From contig NZ_MUNX01000144.1 of the NCBI RefSeq assembly GCF_002001005.1, positions 1 to 64,000 on the forward strand: a stretch of DNA of 64,000 nt. The letters are read 5' to 3'. Positions 26,381 through 36,319 of the stretch are shown here, one piece after another. The stretch is from Flavobacterium sp. A45 (GTDB lineage Bacteria; Bacteroidota; Bacteroidia; Flavobacteriales; Flavobacteriaceae). The position numbers and the translations under genes were made by a program. The notes below the pieces were generated by a model. That model made no database searches and was not told the origin of the DNA. It saw only the letters and a program-made list of their open reading frames with translations. Each line of letters begins with the position of its first letter. The first letter of the stretch is position 1.

Positions 26381-27633
26381 CTTTTCAACTCCTTTCTATA
26401 GTAATAAAGTATTACAAGAACATACACAAGACCAGATATGATCCTAGCTATAGCCGCTCCCATAGCACCGTATAGGGAAATCATGATGAAGTTTGCAACT
26501 AATAATGTAATACCTATATAGATAGACGCATTTCTTAGTTCTTTCCCTCTACCCTTGGCAAGTAAAAATCTATTAAAAAAATCTCCAAAACCGTAAAGTA
26601 TATATCCAAAAGACAGTACCCTCAATAGAATGACCGCATCAACATATTCATCCCCAAAAAATGCAGCAATGACAAACCTAGCCAAAATCATTGTTAAGAT
26701 TAATAGGCCAAAACTTAGCGCTAATGTAGCTAGGGTTAATGAAGGTTGTATTTTATTACTATTTGCAAATTTTTTAAATTGAACCGTTGCTATGATATTC
26801 GGAATGAGAGCTAAGGGAGAAGACAATAAAGTAGCAAGCGTAAAATACCCTACCTCAACATTATTAACACTGAAATAACTAATTAATATTCCCGATAAAC
26901 TACCACTGCCTGTGGCAACCAATGATCCAAGGTAAATATCGAAACCAAATTGCTTAACAGCAATAAATATCTCATAAAGTCTCGTTTTAAAATTTGCCAA
27001 AGTAGGCTTTACACTGTAATAGACTAGTACACAAGAAATGAGTAAAGTAAAATAGTTAAGAAAAATTACGGTGCTTATCGAGGTATTATTCTTAAAAAGA
27101 AAAAAAACAACAACTAAAATTAAAGTAAAAATGAATTTAGGTAGCCATCTTGTAAGTGATAGTAACTTAATCTTACTAACCCCTTGCAAAAAAGATTCAT
27201 TAAAATTAATTACGATATATATCCAACTCAATGGAATAGATATCATAAGTATTCGATACAAATTGTTTTTTTCAATTGCAGTTGAAACATTTGAAAATAT
27301 AATTAATGATATTGACATCATTATATACAAAGCAAATATTAGACACAAGGCAACAGCATAATAACCTCTGGTCTTTTTTTCATCATTTGAAATAGCAACC
27401 AGCCTAGCGATGGCGAAAAATATCCCAAAGTTAAATATGACTTGACAAAAAGTAAATATATTGAATAGAAAGGCATAATTACCGTATTCGACTTTTCCTA
27501 AAATACGCGTCAGGAGCGAGTTAGTCGTAAAACCAAATAAAAGCCCCAATATGGTAGAAGCTAAAAGCAAAACAGTCTGATGGACGTTCTTTTCCTTAGA
27601 TTTTTGCTTCAATAAATTAAGTAATTTAAACAT
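26374..27633 (-). CDS. wzx: Wzx-type lipid-linked oligosaccharide flippase
   Basis: About 419 residues from the ATG at 27631-27633 (MFKLLNLLKQKSKEK); a longer frame uses TTG six bases upstream and is less likely. Twelve or so membrane helices and an N-terminal TNSLLTRILGKVEYGNYAFLFNIFTF match the polysaccharide flippase (MATE/PST) family. It would move the lipid-linked repeat unit across the inner membrane. It overlaps a 38-codon frame upstream and the polymerase gene downstream. Confidence 0.88.
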   Translation of the reverse strand: MFKLLNLLKQKSKEKNVHQTVLLLASTILGLLFGFTTNSLLTRILGKVEYGNYAFLFNIFTFCQVIFNFGIFFAIARLVAISNDEKKTRGYYAVALCLIFALYIMMSISLIIFSNVSTAIEKNNLYRILMISIPLSWIYIVINFNESFLQGVSKIKLLSLTRWLPKFIFTLILVVVFFLFKNNTSISTVIFLNYFTLLISCVLVYYSVKPTLANFKTRLYEIFIAVKQFGFDIYLGSLVATGSGSLSGILISYFSVNNVEVGYFTLATLLSSPLALIPNIIATVQFKKFANSNKIQPSLTLATLALSFGLLILTMILARFVIAAFFGDEYVDAVILLRVLSFGYILYGFGDFFNRFLLAKGRGKELRNASIYIGITLLVANFIMISLYGAMGAAIARIISGLVYVLVILYYYRKELKRC

Positions 27634-27742
27634 CCCCAAACAGTTTAGAACAAACTACTTTTATTAAAGAGCCAGATGCTTTATTGGGATAAATAAACTC
27701 AATCGGCTCCATACCCATAACTCGCAAAACAAATAACTTCAT
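27626..27742 (-). CDS. Small 38-residue ORF between acyltransferase and flippase genes
   Basis: ATG at 27740-27742, stop at 27626-27628. It begins 5 bp after the acyltransferase stop and overlaps the wzx start by 8 bp, so it fills the gap completely. The peptide contains MGMEPIEFIYPNKASGSL and KVVCSKLFGDV. I do not recognise it; it may be a coupled leader peptide or the remnant of a lost gene. Confidence 0.3.
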   Translation of the reverse strand: MKLFVLRVMGMEPIEFIYPNKASGSLIKVVCSKLFGDV

Positions 27743-27747
27743 ACTGA

Positions 27748-29598
27748 TTAATAATTTTTATTTGATTTTTGAACTACTTTTTGAAATCCTCTCATAAACT
27801 CAAGTTCAAATTTTCGGGCAAAAACTTGAGACCCGTAATAATTCAAATGGCCTTTATCATAATACATTAAGGTATCATTATTATAGGGCAAGTCATTAAA
27901 TGAACTTTCATAATTAATTTTTAGAAAGCTTACATTTGGATACTTGCTCAAAATCGTAGATATATCTTTAGATGTTTGTATGGTAGTCGGATTATATTGT
28001 TGAGTATTTGATTTTTTTAAATAGCTTTTATTGATTCGAATTGGGTTTTTGTCTAGAACTGGGTAATCAGGAAGAATGATTACCACTTTCGATTTATCCA
28101 AATTATTCAGAAACTTCTCTAAAGCAATAGGTAATGACTTAATATCACTTAACCAAATTGATGAGACCATGATAATTTTTGCCCTTGTTATTTCTTTATT
28201 GGTATCTTTAATTAGATCAGAATACTGCTTATAAAGCATATCGTTAGGAAAATCTTTTCTGTTCAAACCTGGTATATTAGGATACCTATCATTTGTAATT
28301 GTTCTGAAATTAAAGTCGTTTCTCTTCCCGATAGTATTTAAAATTCCTTTATAAATAAGGGCATGACTATCTCCTATTAATAATAACGAATCATCAGTAG
28401 ATTTGGCACTACCAAAGAATTCGACTTGTTTGAATGAATTTGAATGTGAATTAAGGCCAAATGTTGGCTGTGAATACATTGCTGGAATAGGATAAAAGTA
28501 AGAATTGATTTGTTTTAAAAAGAAAGTCAAACAAAGAAGTGAAATTAAAACGATTCCACCCTGAAAAACGAATTTGCCAATCTTCATGGTTCTGAAATAA
28601 TTTTCAATGAAGTGCCAAGTGCAATATGAAACTAAGTATGTTAAAACTGTAATGGAAGTTATTTGGATGAAGGAAAACTCATATTCATTATTATAATACC
28701 TCAATAAAGCCATAATCGGCCAATGCCATAAATAAATTGAATATGATAACTGCCCTAAGTGTACTGCAATTTTATTAGAAAATATGCTTTTATTTATAAC
28801 ATTAGATTCATTAACAAGCAAAAATGCAGTAGCAAGACAAGGCAGTAATACCCAAATACCAGGATAATTAGTAGTCTCTGAAAACAAAACCGAGCAAAGA
28901 ATAATAACGATTAAACTTACAACCGAAATCACATTTAGGGACCTAATACCAATTTTTTGGATTTTAGTATGATTAATTGCAAATAACGAACCAACTAAAA
29001 ATTCTGGTACTCTAGCAAATAATGAAAAGTACATTGAATGTTTATTTAGCAAGAAAGTACTATTGTAGTATGAAAATGCAACTAGCAACAAAGATAACAC
29101 AATAAAGAAGAACGAAATGTGTTTTTTCTTTATCACTATCAAAAAGATTGGAAGAAGAAAATAGAATTGCATTTCTATAGCCAAAGTCCAGGTGTGTAAT
29201 AAAGGATTTTCTGTACTTGAAGGGCCAAAGTACGTTACAGTTTCGGACAAATGTTTATTTGAAAGGAAGATCGATGCCCAAACGGCATCGCTTCTTAATA
29301 ATAAGATATCACTTGGTATATAAATAAAAGTTGCTACTAATAGTACAACTATAAGCTGAAAGTAATATAGTGGAGCTATTCTCTTAATTCGTCCAATATA
29401 GAAATCAAACAAATTTAAGGTTTGCGTATCTATTTTATTTATTAGTATGTTAGTAATTAAATAACCAGAAATAACAAAAAAAATATCAACGCCAATAAAC
29501 CCTCCAGATAATGCAGTACCCGATATATGAAAAATGAATACTAATAAAACTGCTAGGGCCCTAATGCCCTGAATGTCATTTCTAAATTTCAAAGCCAT
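27748..29598 (-). CDS. OafA-type O-acyltransferase with C-terminal SGNH domain
   Basis: 616 residues. The acyltransferase-3 membrane domain spans about 1-370, with the catalytic-type FIFHI near 20 and FIGVDIFFVISGYLITN (34-50). A linker leads to an SGNH-type periplasmic domain with LLIGDSHALIYK near 407-418 and YYDKGHLNYYGSQVFARKF near the end (Asp/His pair). This OafA architecture acetylates surface sugars in the periplasm. It is the first gene of the strain-specific block. Confidence 0.9.
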   Translation of the reverse strand: MALKFRNDIQGIRALAVLLVFIFHISGTALSGGFIGVDIFFVISGYLITNILINKIDTQTLNLFDFYIGRIKRIAPLYYFQLIVVLLVATFIYIPSDILLLRSDAVWASIFLSNKHLSETVTYFGPSSTENPLLHTWTLAIEMQFYFLLPIFLIVIKKKHISFFFIVLSLLLVAFSYYNSTFLLNKHSMYFSLFARVPEFLVGSLFAINHTKIQKIGIRSLNVISVVSLIVIILCSVLFSETTNYPGIWVLLPCLATAFLLVNESNVINKSIFSNKIAVHLGQLSYSIYLWHWPIMALLRYYNNEYEFSFIQITSITVLTYLVSYCTWHFIENYFRTMKIGKFVFQGGIVLISLLCLTFFLKQINSYFYPIPAMYSQPTFGLNSHSNSFKQVEFFGSAKSTDDSLLLIGDSHALIYKGILNTIGKRNDFNFRTITNDRYPNIPGLNRKDFPNDMLYKQYSDLIKDTNKEITRAKIIMVSSIWLSDIKSLPIALEKFLNNLDKSKVVIILPDYPVLDKNPIRINKSYLKKSNTQQYNPTTIQTSKDISTILSKYPNVSFLKINYESSFNDLPYNNDTLMYYDKGHLNYYGSQVFARKFELEFMRGFQKVVQKSNKNY

Positions 29599-29770
29599 AA
29601 CTATAACTACTTCTATTATACAATAACCTCGGGCTTATCGTGTGAGATACCCAAATAAAATCAACGATTTTGGTGGTGCTTATTAAATTACAAAACATCT
29701 AAACCTTCTATTTATAATGCTGAAACACATTAGCATCTCTTTATATTTCCCTAGATTAAAAACTATTTGA
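29599..29770. other. AT-rich junction without a gene
   Basis: No ORF, strong hairpin or promoter is seen in this 172-bp stretch. It links the SDR remnant to the acyltransferase gene and is probably a recombination boundary. Confidence 0.4.
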
Positions 29771-29860
29771 TCACGCACAATCATAGTGTTTTACGGCCAC
29801 CTTGGTAGCGAAGAAATTTTTGCCACCTCCACCCGTAATTAAAATTTTTGCCATACTCAT
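29771..29860 (-). pseudogene. N-terminal remnant of an SDR sugar epimerase
   Basis: A 29-codon frame begins MSMAKILITGGGGKNFF and stops at a TGA. The first 11 codons match the start of epimerases such as those at 31214 and 41617 ([13 protein letters not shown]); after GGGG the match is lost. It starts 10 bp past the stop of the dehydrogenase gene at 29870. This looks like the stump of a deleted gene where the conserved and variable parts of the locus were joined. Confidence 0.6.
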
Positions 29861-29869
29861 TAATTTATT

Positions 29870-31156
29870 TTACAATCTTGCATCAACATCTTCTTTCTTT
29901 AAAAAGCCTTTTACGTCGTATAATACAGCATTTTCCTTTTTAAATGATGGGATGTCCAATTGAAGAAACTTATCATGACTTACTGTCAAAATAATTGCAT
30001 CAAACAACTTTCCCTTTATATCACCCAGTTGATTGGAAGTTTTTAAGTTATACTCATGAAGAACTTCTTCAGGTTTTGCCCAAGGATCGTACACGCACAC
30101 ATTGGTATGGTAGGCTTCTAATTCCCTTACAATATCAATAACTTTAGTGTTACGAACATCCGGGCAGTTTTCCTTGAAAGTGAAGCCTAGTACCAAAATA
30201 TTGGCACCTTTTACTTTAATGTCTTTATTGATCATTAATTTTATCACCTCTGTTGAAACATAAGCACCCATCTTGTCATTTAATCTCCTTCCGGCTAGGA
30301 TAATTTCGGGATGATAACCCAGTTCTTGGGCTTTTTGTGCTAAATAGTATGGATCTACACCAATACAGTGCCCTCCTACTAAACCGGGTTTAAATTTAAG
30401 AAAGTTCCATTTGGTACCTGCTGCTTCCAAAACCTCATGCGTGTCTATTCCCATCAAATTGAAAATCTTGCTCAGTTCATTTATAAAAGCAATATTAATA
30501 TCTCGCTGAGAATTTTCAATTACCTTGGCGGCTTCAGCCACTTTTATACTTGGCGCTAAATGAGTCCCTGCCGTGATAACACTCTTATACAACTCATTAA
30601 CAACAATACCTATCTCCGGAGTAGAACCCGCTGCAACTTTTAAAATTTTCTCTACTGTATGCTCTTTGTCCCCAGGATTAATTCTTTCAGGAGAATAACC
30701 TGCAAAAAAATCAACATTAAACTTTAATCCAGATATTTTCTCCAATACTGGAACACACTCTTCTTCGGTAACTCCTGGATATACAGTAGATTCATAAATG
30801 ACAATGTCACCTTTTTTCAAAACAGCACCAACGGTTTCACTTGCTTTATAAAGAGGAGTTAAATCAGGACGATTATTTTTATCAATTGGAGTTGGAACTG
30901 TAACGATATAAACATTACATTCTTTTAAAACTGTTAAATCATCAGTGCAATAAAGGCCATTTTTATTTGAAAAAGTGTCTACCAAAACTGCTTTCAAAAT
31001 TTGATCTTCCACTTCAAGAGTACTATCGTGACCTGTGTTTAGTTCAGAAATTCTAGCCCTATTTATATCAAATCCTACAGTAGGGTATTTAGTCGCAAAT
31101 AATCGGGCTAATGGAAGCCCTACGTAACCTAATCCAATAATGGCAATTCTTTTCAT
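29870..31156 (-). CDS. tviB: UDP-N-acetylhexosamine 6-dehydrogenase, copy 1 (TviB/WbpA-like)
   Basis: 428 residues. N-terminal [18 protein letters not shown] binds [22 protein letters not shown] and [17 protein letters not shown] follow; the catalytic Cys264 lies in [16 protein letters not shown]. These features fit the WbpA/TviB/VipA group, which oxidises UDP-GlcNAc or UDP-GalNAc to the uronic acid. It is paired with the 4-epimerase gene at 31214. A second, very similar copy is at 38540-39823. Confidence 0.92.
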   Translation of the reverse strand: MKRIAIIGLGYVGLPLARLFATKYPTVGFDINRARISELNTGHDSTLEVEDQILKAVLVDTFSNKNGLYCTDDLTVLKECNVYIVTVPTPIDKNNRPDLTPLYKASETVGAVLKKGDIVIYESTVYPGVTEEECVPVLEKISGLKFNVDFFAGYSPERINPGDKEHTVEKILKVAAGSTPEIGIVVNELYKSVITAGTHLAPSIKVAEAAKVIENSQRDINIAFINELSKIFNLMGIDTHEVLEAAGTKWNFLKFKPGLVGGHCIGVDPYYLAQKAQELGYHPEIILAGRRLNDKMGAYVSTEVIKLMINKDIKVKGANILVLGFTFKENCPDVRNTKVIDIVRELEAYHTNVCVYDPWAKPEEVLHEYNLKTSNQLGDIKGKLFDAIILTVSHDKFLQLDIPSFKKENAVLYDVKGFLKKEDVDARL

Positions 31157-31213
31157 ACTAAATCAAATTTCTACATTAAAACCAATCACAAAATTAATTG
31201 ATTCTTATTTTTA

Positions 31214-32179
31214 TTATTTTAAATTATTATAATACCAAGCTACAGCTTCCTTTAGCCCTTCTTGAATACAAAACTTAGGGTTATATCCCAATAATTTTTG
31301 AGCCTTAGCGATACTTGCCAAAGAATGAGGAATATCGCCAGCTCTTTTGGGACCGTGTATAACTTCAACATCTTCAATTTTAGCATCAAAAGTCGACAAG
31401 TTCTCTTTCAATATACCTACCAATTGAGTTAGAGTGGTTCTATCGCCGAAAGCGGTATTGTAAACAGTATTAATTGCCTCACGATTTTGAGTTGTCATAG
31501 CCAACTCATTCATTTGTATCACATTATCAATATAAGTAAAGTCTCTGGAATAATTACCATCGCCATTAATCACAGGGCTTTCATAATTCATAAATTGCAT
31601 GACGAACTTTGGAATTACAGCAGCATATGCCCCTTTAGGATCTTGTTTTCTTCCGAATACATTAAAATATCTTAATCCTATTGTTTCCAATCCATATGCT
31701 TTACTAAAAATATCCGCATACAATTCATTAACATACTTAGTTATAGCATAAGGAGAAAGCGGTTTCCCTATAACTTCTTCTACTTTAGGTAATCCTTGCG
31801 AGTCTCCATATGTAGAAGAACTAGCTGCATAAACAAATCGTTTTACTTTTGCATCCCGAGAAGCTGTTAGCATGTTCAAAAAACCAGAAACATTAACGTC
31901 ATTAGTAGTAATAGGATCATTAATGGAACGTGGCACCGACCCTAAAGCAGCTTGATGCAAGACGTAATCAACTCCTTCTAATGCTCTTTGACAATCCGAT
32001 AAATTACGTATATCTCCTTCTATCAAAGTGTAGCTGGAATTTTCTAGAAAATCAGAAATATTATGTCTATGTCCAGTGGCAAAATTATCTAAACAAACAA
32101 CCTCATATCCTTTATTCAAAAAATATTCCGACAAATTGGAGCCTATAAATCCAGCACCTCCTGTAATAAGTATTTTCAT
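31214..32179 (-). CDS. tviC: UDP-HexNAc(A) 4-epimerase, copy 1 (TviC/WbpP-like)
   Basis: 321 residues, extended [20 protein letters not shown] binds NAD and [17 protein letters not shown] with YAITK supplies the Ser, Tyr and Lys of the active site. [16 protein letters not shown] and [25 protein letters not shown] mark the group acting on N-acetylated substrates (WbpP, TviC, VipB). Paired with TviB it yields UDP-GalNAc uronic acid from UDP-GlcNAc. A near twin is at 41617-42603. Confidence 0.92.
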   Translation of the reverse strand: MKILITGGAGFIGSNLSEYFLNKGYEVVCLDNFATGHRHNISDFLENSSYTLIEGDIRNLSDCQRALEGVDYVLHQAALGSVPRSINDPITTNDVNVSGFLNMLTASRDAKVKRFVYAASSSTYGDSQGLPKVEEVIGKPLSPYAITKYVNELYADIFSKAYGLETIGLRYFNVFGRKQDPKGAYAAVIPKFVMQFMNYESPVINGDGNYSRDFTYIDNVIQMNELAMTTQNREAINTVYNTAFGDRTTLTQLVGILKENLSTFDAKIEDVEVIHGPKRAGDIPHSLASIAKAQKLLGYNPKFCIQEGLKEAVAWYYNNLK

Positions 32180-32308
32180 TAATTTTACTTTATATTTCTA
32201 AAACACAGTCGTGTTCATTATTCTTTAAATCTTTTTGTTAAATCAGTTTACAAACCTATCCCATAACTATCACAATGAAACTTGGCTTCTTCAAACAACT
32301 TTACATGT

Positions 32309-32316
32309 CAAAGGTA
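32309..32316 (-). promoter_or_regulatory. Candidate -7 element upstream of tviC copy 1
   Basis: The minus strand reads TACCTTTG, a match to the Bacteroidota -7 consensus TAnnTTTG. No TTG is at a good distance for a -33 element. If used, it would give an independent start for the tviC/tviB pair about 130 bp upstream of the gene. Confidence 0.3.
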
Positions 32317-32436
32317 AAAACATCAACCTGCAATCATTTTCCAAATAATAAAGGTGATTATACCTGACCTTAAATTGTCCGCTTCTCTGAGGTGTCCCAA
32401 ACTGAAAATCTCAAATTAAACATTAAAAATAACCTT

Positions 32437-33507
32437 TCAAACCTGAAGTCCCTTCAACAACCTCCTTACAATCTGCCCAAACACAGTTAAAAAAACCGCC
32501 AGAAATCCACCTAACAAAATACCTTTTGCTTTACCAAACCTCTCTTTCTTCAAAGGCAAAATAGGACGATCAATTACCTGAATCAAAGGTGTCTCTTTAC
32601 GTAAAGTTACTTTTGCCAGTTCGGTTTGTTTCACTAATTCGGTTAAGATTGCCGTATTGGCCTGCACATCCACCTGTCTGCGGGCAGTTGGGGCACGACG
32701 CACATTGAGCGCGGGATTCAGCATAAACGTATTGTCATTAGCTACTGCTACTCCAGTAATAGCACCATTGAGTTCGGCACGAATAGAATCAGTTTGTCGT
32801 TCCAAAATTTCCATATTCATACGGGCTTTCTTGCTTTTGGTAGTCACATAAAATTTACCGACCTGTCTCGCAAGAGCTTCACAAAAATAAAGAGAAAATA
32901 ATTCGTTGGTAGAAGCCACATCCATATATATAATGGAAATCTTTTTATCTTTTTGCGCCACAGACAAAGAAAATTTAGATAAATCCTTATAAATTTCACC
33001 CAAAATACTGTCATGAACCCTTGTAAAATACTTGCGTTTGGTTTCGGGTAAAAACTGTATATTCTTGAATTTAGGTTCATCTTTCCATTTATCCCTCCAT
33101 TCATTATTTTCTATGTACATTTCAGCCAAAGAAATTACTTTTCCATTTACAATAACAGGAGACAGTAATGTTTGCTCAACCATAGTTCTAGATTTAAACA
33201 ACTCAGTAAGGTTAGATCCTGTAAATATACTACCGCCGCCTCCACCAAGATCCAAACCAAGCGAACTAGCTAATCCAAGTGCACTACCTAATCCACCACC
33301 GCCACCTTTTTCATCTTCCAGAGCAAAAGACAAGGTTGCAGTATAAACTGGTTTTTTAATAATCGAATAGGTAACTCCCAAAGCGGCTCCAATTACACCT
33401 GCCAATACAATGATTTTCCATTGCGATAGCAAAAAAGCATACCACTCCTTCCCTTTTTCAATAAGTTCTTTTAACGAAATCTCGTCATTAGGGATTTGAT
33501 TCTCCAT
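32437..33507 (-). CDS. wzz: Wzz/PCP-type chain-length determinant protein
   Basis: 356 residues. A first membrane helix follows WYAFLLSQWKIIVLAGVIGAALG (22-44) and a second lies near the C-terminus (GILLGGFLAVFLTVFGQIV); the periplasmic part between them contains coiled-coil helices. A Gly-rich stretch (about 68-95, GGGGGLGSALGL... GGGGGS) is low-complexity. It lacks a kinase domain, unlike the Wzc at 42631. It would control chain length or connect to the SLBB export protein encoded just upstream. Confidence 0.88.
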   Translation of the reverse strand: MENQIPNDEISLKELIEKGKEWYAFLLSQWKIIVLAGVIGAALGVTYSIIKKPVYTATLSFALEDEKGGGGGLGSALGLASSLGLDLGGGGGSIFTGSNLTELFKSRTMVEQTLLSPVIVNGKVISLAEMYIENNEWRDKWKDEPKFKNIQFLPETKRKYFTRVHDSILGEIYKDLSKFSLSVAQKDKKISIIYMDVASTNELFSLYFCEALARQVGKFYVTTKSKKARMNMEILERQTDSIRAELNGAITGVAVANDNTFMLNPALNVRRAPTARRQVDVQANTAILTELVKQTELAKVTLRKETPLIQVIDRPILPLKKERFGKAKGILLGGFLAVFLTVFGQIVRRLLKGLQV

Positions 33508-33587
33508 ATATCTATTTTCAATTTTCTGAAATCTTTAAACAATCTAAACTTTTGAACAATTTAAACACATAAACAGATTTAAACCTA

Positions 33588-33618
33588 AAACTCAGACCCA
33601 AAACCGATAACCCACCAC
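33588..33618. repeat. Imperfect heptad run abutting the stop of the SLBB export gene
   Basis: Words such as TCAGACC, CAAAACC and GATAACC lead up to the stop codon at 33620-33622. One register shift is present. It belongs to the heptad family seen elsewhere in this window. Confidence 0.45.
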
Positions 33619-33619
33619 C

Positions 33620-36079
33620 TTACTTAAATGCAGTAACCAAAAGTGTTCCTAAACTAGTAATTATCGCCCCAATACTCACCCATTCTCCAGTACTCATTTT
33701 TTTGTTTTCCGGTTTTTCGGGAACAATTATTTGAGAACCCGGTAAAACTTTAGGATTGGATCTAAAAAACAACAAAACGCTATGGGATACAGCGGCTTGC
33801 CCGTTGGGATAGATGATATAAGCGTTTTTCCTCCAACCCTTGGCATCCAAACCGCCTACAGCATTCAAATAATAGTTAAATCCTTTTCCTCTATTATATG
33901 GAATTTCCGAAGTTAAGAGTACATTCCCTGCCACTTTAACAGTTTCATTAAAAGCAGAAACATCAATTTCATCTCCCGGTAATAATGTCACATTGGCATT
34001 GCTGTCCTCATTTTTAGTTACTTTATTCCAATCTACGGGAATAGTCGCAAATTTCAACTCTTCCTTTAATTTCTTTTCCAATTTGTTTTGAATACTATCC
34101 TTTTTACCCAAATTCAAACTGACGTTTTCTAAATCTTCAATTTGGTCTTTTTTGATAGGTCTCTTTATTTTTACACCGTTCAAACTCGCCAAGGATGTAA
34201 GTCCACCTGCTCTTTTGATAACATCATAGATCTTCTCTTTTTTTCCTGCCAAAACATATTTTCCGGGATAGGCAACCGACCCGGATACCGTCACCATCTC
34301 AGGTTTATCAGTAACAGCCATCTTTCTGATGTTCACCACGTCAAAAGGTTTCAACTCAAAATTAGTCGCTTGTTCATTCGAATCGGGAGTAATCTCAATA
34401 TTAAACAATTCGACTTTGTTGGGATTATTATCATCAATTTCTTCTGCACGGATCATTCTTGCAATTTCCACACGCTTGGAGGCAGAACCCGTCAATCCTC
34501 CTGCAGCAATAATCAAATCGTTAAGCGTTAAACCTTCTTGATAATCGTATACTTCAGGTTTTTTTACTTCTCCATCTATGGTTACTTTATACTCTTCAGT
34601 GAAATCCAAAATAGAATACACCGTTACTACATCTTCTTTTTTTAATGCTACATCGGCATTGAAATCACCGGACATTGCTTTGGACAAATCAACATTAACA
34701 TTCTCGTATGTCAAATCTGCTTTCAAACGAACGATTCGCGCTCTTTTTAAATAGGCATCTTCTTTTAATCCTTCAGCTTGTGCAATCAAATTGGAAATGC
34801 GCATCCCTTGATAGAATGAATAAGTATCCGGTCTGAATACTGCCCCTTTGATGATGATTCGGTTCTCAAAACGGTTCAAAATTTTGGAAACACGGTACAC
34901 ATCCCCGTTCAAAGGCAGATAACTGCCGTATTGTGCTGCCTGTATATCGGCAACTTTAAATTCTTTTCCTGTTTTTTGCAAAACATTTACCGATGCGGTG
35001 TAGGCAAATTCATTGAATCCTGATGCAAAATTCAATAAATCAGAAAAACGTTCTCCTTTTTTCATTTCAAAAATACCGGGACGTTTTACTTCTCCTTCTA
35101 CGGTAACTCTATTAGTATAGGCTGGAATACGAATGACATCATTATCTTTCAATCCCACATTGTCTGATTGATTTCCACTAACCAAAAAACGATAAATATC
35201 AATATTCTTAAAAACCTTATTATTTCGAATCAACTCTATGTTTCTATAACTGCCGTTTTTTCCAGGACCTCCACCCAAGAACAAGGCGTTATAAACTGTG
35301 GCCAAGGAAGAAATAGAATAATTCCCGGGTTGTCTGCTTCCTATAATTGTCACTTTAATAGTTCGAATACGGCTCAAACTTACACTAACTTGGGATTGTC
35401 CGGTACGAACCGTGCTATAGATACGAGCAATAGCTCCTTTTATCTTCTGGGTAGCCGCTTCTATAGTCATTCCCGAAACTGAAATTTGCCCAACGTATTG
35501 AATATTGACTTTCCCTTCTACGGTTACGGATACATTGTCATTAAATTCTTGCACACCGTTAACGCTCACTTGCAATTCGTCACCAGGTCCTAAAACATAA
35601 TTGACCGGTGTGGCCAATTTCAAATTGGGTTGAAAATTCAAAGTAGGATTATCAAATAACTCGGATCCAAAAACAAGTGAATTCAAACTGTCTTTTACTT
35701 TCTTGTTCTCTATTTTTTCCTGTTTTCGCTCCGTATCTTCACTGTCATCGGCTTCGTCTTCCGAATCAGCATCCTTTGATTTCTTCTTGGTCGCTTTTTT
35801 ATCTTCAGTTGCTTTAGACGTTTCAGTCAGCCCCAAACGCTTTTTTAATTTGGCAAATTCAGTTGCGCTCATCCCTTTAGACAGTGCCAAAGATTCCGCT
35901 TGATCAATAGATACATTATTACTTTGCAATTGCGATTTTATCTTGGCGATATCCCCATCCGATAAATAATCAACTCTTACCGTACTAAGGTCATTTCCTT
36001 TTAAAATATCTTGAGCCATCAACGAAGAAGACTGAAAAAGGGCTATAAAAATGACAATTGCAGTAATTATTTTTCTCAT
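33620..36079 (-). CDS. Large SLBB polysaccharide export outer-membrane protein
   Basis: About 819 residues from the ATG at 36077-36079 (MRKIITAIVIFIALFQSSSLMAQ, a good signal peptide); a longer frame begins 13 codons upstream but lacks that feature. After an acidic/lysine-rich low-complexity stretch (residues 85-130) comes the polysaccharide export domain (YVLGPGDELQVSVNG) and then about five SLBB repeats, each opening with a V.GEV..PG-type turn (TVEGEVKRPGIFEMKKGE, TIDGEVKKPEVYDYQEG, TVSGSVAYPGKYVLAG). A helix near the end may cross the outer membrane. It pairs with the Wzz protein and follows the NusG-like gene. Confidence 0.92.
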   Translation of the reverse strand: MRKIITAIVIFIALFQSSSLMAQDILKGNDLSTVRVDYLSDGDIAKIKSQLQSNNVSIDQAESLALSKGMSATEFAKLKKRLGLTETSKATEDKKATKKKSKDADSEDEADDSEDTERKQEKIENKKVKDSLNSLVFGSELFDNPTLNFQPNLKLATPVNYVLGPGDELQVSVNGVQEFNDNVSVTVEGKVNIQYVGQISVSGMTIEAATQKIKGAIARIYSTVRTGQSQVSVSLSRIRTIKVTIIGSRQPGNYSISSLATVYNALFLGGGPGKNGSYRNIELIRNNKVFKNIDIYRFLVSGNQSDNVGLKDNDVIRIPAYTNRVTVEGEVKRPGIFEMKKGERFSDLLNFASGFNEFAYTASVNVLQKTGKEFKVADIQAAQYGSYLPLNGDVYRVSKILNRFENRIIIKGAVFRPDTYSFYQGMRISNLIAQAEGLKEDAYLKRARIVRLKADLTYENVNVDLSKAMSGDFNADVALKKEDVVTVYSILDFTEEYKVTIDGEVKKPEVYDYQEGLTLNDLIIAAGGLTGSASKRVEIARMIRAEEIDDNNPNKVELFNIEITPDSNEQATNFELKPFDVVNIRKMAVTDKPEMVTVSGSVAYPGKYVLAGKKEKIYDVIKRAGGLTSLASLNGVKIKRPIKKDQIEDLENVSLNLGKKDSIQNKLEKKLKEELKFATIPVDWNKVTKNEDSNANVTLLPGDEIDVSAFNETVKVAGNVLLTSEIPYNRGKGFNYYLNAVGGLDAKGWRKNAYIIYPNGQAAVSHSVLLFFRSNPKVLPGSQIIVPEKPENKKMSTGEWVSIGAIITSLGTLLVTAFK

Positions 36080-36255
36080 ATTATATTTTTTTTTGACTAT
36101 TATAACATTTTTTACCACATAATAATATAAAACTATGCATATATTCAGTAAAAAACTATGAAACCCAATGGGTTATTATTATCTAATATTGTTTCTAAAG
36201 AAGGTTTTTCAAGTAGGCAGTTTATGCGGAGCCAAGTTTGAAATACTGCCGAGTC

Positions 36256-36318
36256 GCAAAACCCAAAACCTAAAACTCACAACCCATAACTCACAACCGA
36301 AAACCGAAAACTGACAAC
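36256..36318. repeat. Heptad array, 9 units, in the operon leader
   Basis: Nine units in exact register, each ending AAC: GCAAAAC, CCAAAAC, CTAAAAC, TCACAAC, CCATAAC, TCACAAC, CGAAAAC, CGAAAAC, TGACAAC. It is followed at once by the GGCTTCGCC stem-loop. Confidence 0.8.
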
Positions 36319-36319
36319 A

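Noticed and set aside
33620..36118. Longer start of the SLBB protein (MVKNVIIVKKKYN...)
   Set aside because: The first 13 codons come before a clean signal peptide starting at MRKIITAIVIF, so the internal ATG at 36079 is preferred.
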